Below, piece by piece: positions 6,043 through 6,228 of a stretch of 6,228 bases of DNA. The notes beneath the pieces are model-generated. The model made no database searches. It worked only from the letters and a program-made list of their open reading frames with translations, and was not told the origin of the DNA. Source of the DNA: Candidatus Methanomethylophilaceae archaeon (GTDB lineage: Archaea > Thermoplasmatota > Thermoplasmata > Methanomassiliicoccales > Methanomethylophilaceae); NCBI GenBank assembly GCA_013329105.1, contig DUKW01000058.1, positions 3,485 through 9,712 of the forward strand, written 5' to 3'. The position numbers and the translations under genes were made by a program. Within the stretch, counting starts at the first letter, position 1, and each line of letters opens with the position of its first letter.

Positions 6043-6054
6043 ATTTTTTATATC
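6043..6054 (-). promoter_or_regulatory. TATA-like element for the small accessory-symporter operon
   Basis: On the minus strand this reads GATATAAAAAAT, three bases after the stop of the ACT gene. A start about 22-25 bases downstream (near 6018-6022) would give a leader of about 50 nt carrying the GGAGAGG ribosome-binding site. So the symporter genes can be expressed independently of the ACT gene even though all are on the same strand. Confidence 0.55.
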
Positions 6055-6057
6055 TTC

Positions 6058-6228
6058 CTAGGCCAGATCTTTCTGGTCCAAAAGTTGGAAACCGTCAGCA
6101 AGGAGCGCTTTCACTGAGTTGTCCGTATCATCGACCTTTAGTACCAATACGGCGTTCCCGTTGTGACGGAAGGCGTAGGCCTAGATGATATTCACTCCCA
6201 GCTCACCACAACTTTTTGCCACCCTGTG
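6058..6228 (-). pseudogene. Tandem-ACT-domain protein, 3' part, with an in-frame amber codon
   Basis: The gene enters from the right edge; only its last 56 codons plus the stop are present. Read through, it gives HRVAKSCGELGVNII, then TAG at 6181-6183, then AYAFRHNGNAVLVLKVDD and ...KALLADGFQLLDQKDLA, and ends in TAG at 6058-6060. This matches the second ACT domain of archaeal proteins of about 140 residues with two ACT domains (pattern GINIEYMYAF...NAVLVFRVEDxDxAIEVLxxNGIxLLSxEE). Such proteins are thought to bind amino acids and often accompany acyl-CoA ligase genes. The amber codon aligns with the family tyrosine. The frame is otherwise intact with no frameshift. It may be a recently broken gene, a pyrrolysine or readthrough codon, or a sequence error. 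Ordinary use of TAG as stop in three genes here makes breakage or error somewhat more likely. It lies upstream of the symporter operon on the same strand. Confidence 0.7.

Noticed and set aside
5911..6188. Two plus-strand open frames near the right end
   Set aside because: They are antisense to the small accessory gene, the symporter promoter region and the ACT gene, and they encode no recognisable motif.

Overview
The window looks like a piece of an archaeal chromosome, most likely from a methanogen or a relative with methyl-transfer (C1) metabolism. Three things point there. The left end carries homologues of MtrA and MtrH, subunits of tetrahydromethanopterin S-methyltransferase. Several genes have an archaeal-type TATA element about 22-34 bases before the start codon with little room for a leader, which suggests leaderless mRNAs. 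A sodium:solute symporter is preceded by a 39-residue membrane protein of the kind found next to such symporters in methanogens. A genus cannot be named from the sequence alone.

Layout. (1) Positions 1-1127, minus strand: an mtrA-like gene followed directly by an mtrH-like gene that runs off the left edge. No other Mtr subunit genes are seen. (2) Positions 1282-1905, minus strand: a class I SAM-dependent methyltransferase. (3) A 61-bp divergent promoter region, then on the plus strand a 78-residue helix-hairpin-helix protein (1967-2203) and, 4 bp later, a two-ACT-domain metallo-beta-lactamase fusion (2208-3656). (4) Positions 3704-4183, minus strand: a 159-residue protein I do not recognise. 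(5) Positions 4228-5971, minus strand: a sodium:solute symporter (SSF) and its small accessory protein, overlapping by 8 nt, with their own TATA-like element and a perfect 18-bp dyad at the predicted transcription start. (6) Positions 6058-6228, minus strand: the 3' part of a tandem-ACT-domain gene whose frame contains an amber codon at a normally tyrosine position.

How the genes fit together. The MtrA/MtrH pair suggests a corrinoid methyl carrier plus methyltransferase acting outside the membrane Mtr complex, like the Mtx proteins of Methanosarcina. The ACT gene, small membrane protein and symporter lie in a row and may form a ligand-responsive uptake unit, probably for an amino acid or organic acid. 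That substrate is inference. The HhH and ACT-ACT-MBL genes form a tight two-gene operon of unknown function.

The strongest leads are the in-frame UAG in the ACT gene, the unannotated small accessory protein with its operator-like dyad, the ACT-ACT-MBL fusion with a changed metal motif, and the stand-alone MtrA-MtrH pair. I saw no tRNA, rRNA, CRISPR array, insertion sequence or replication origin, and no gene-free stretch longer than 300 bases.
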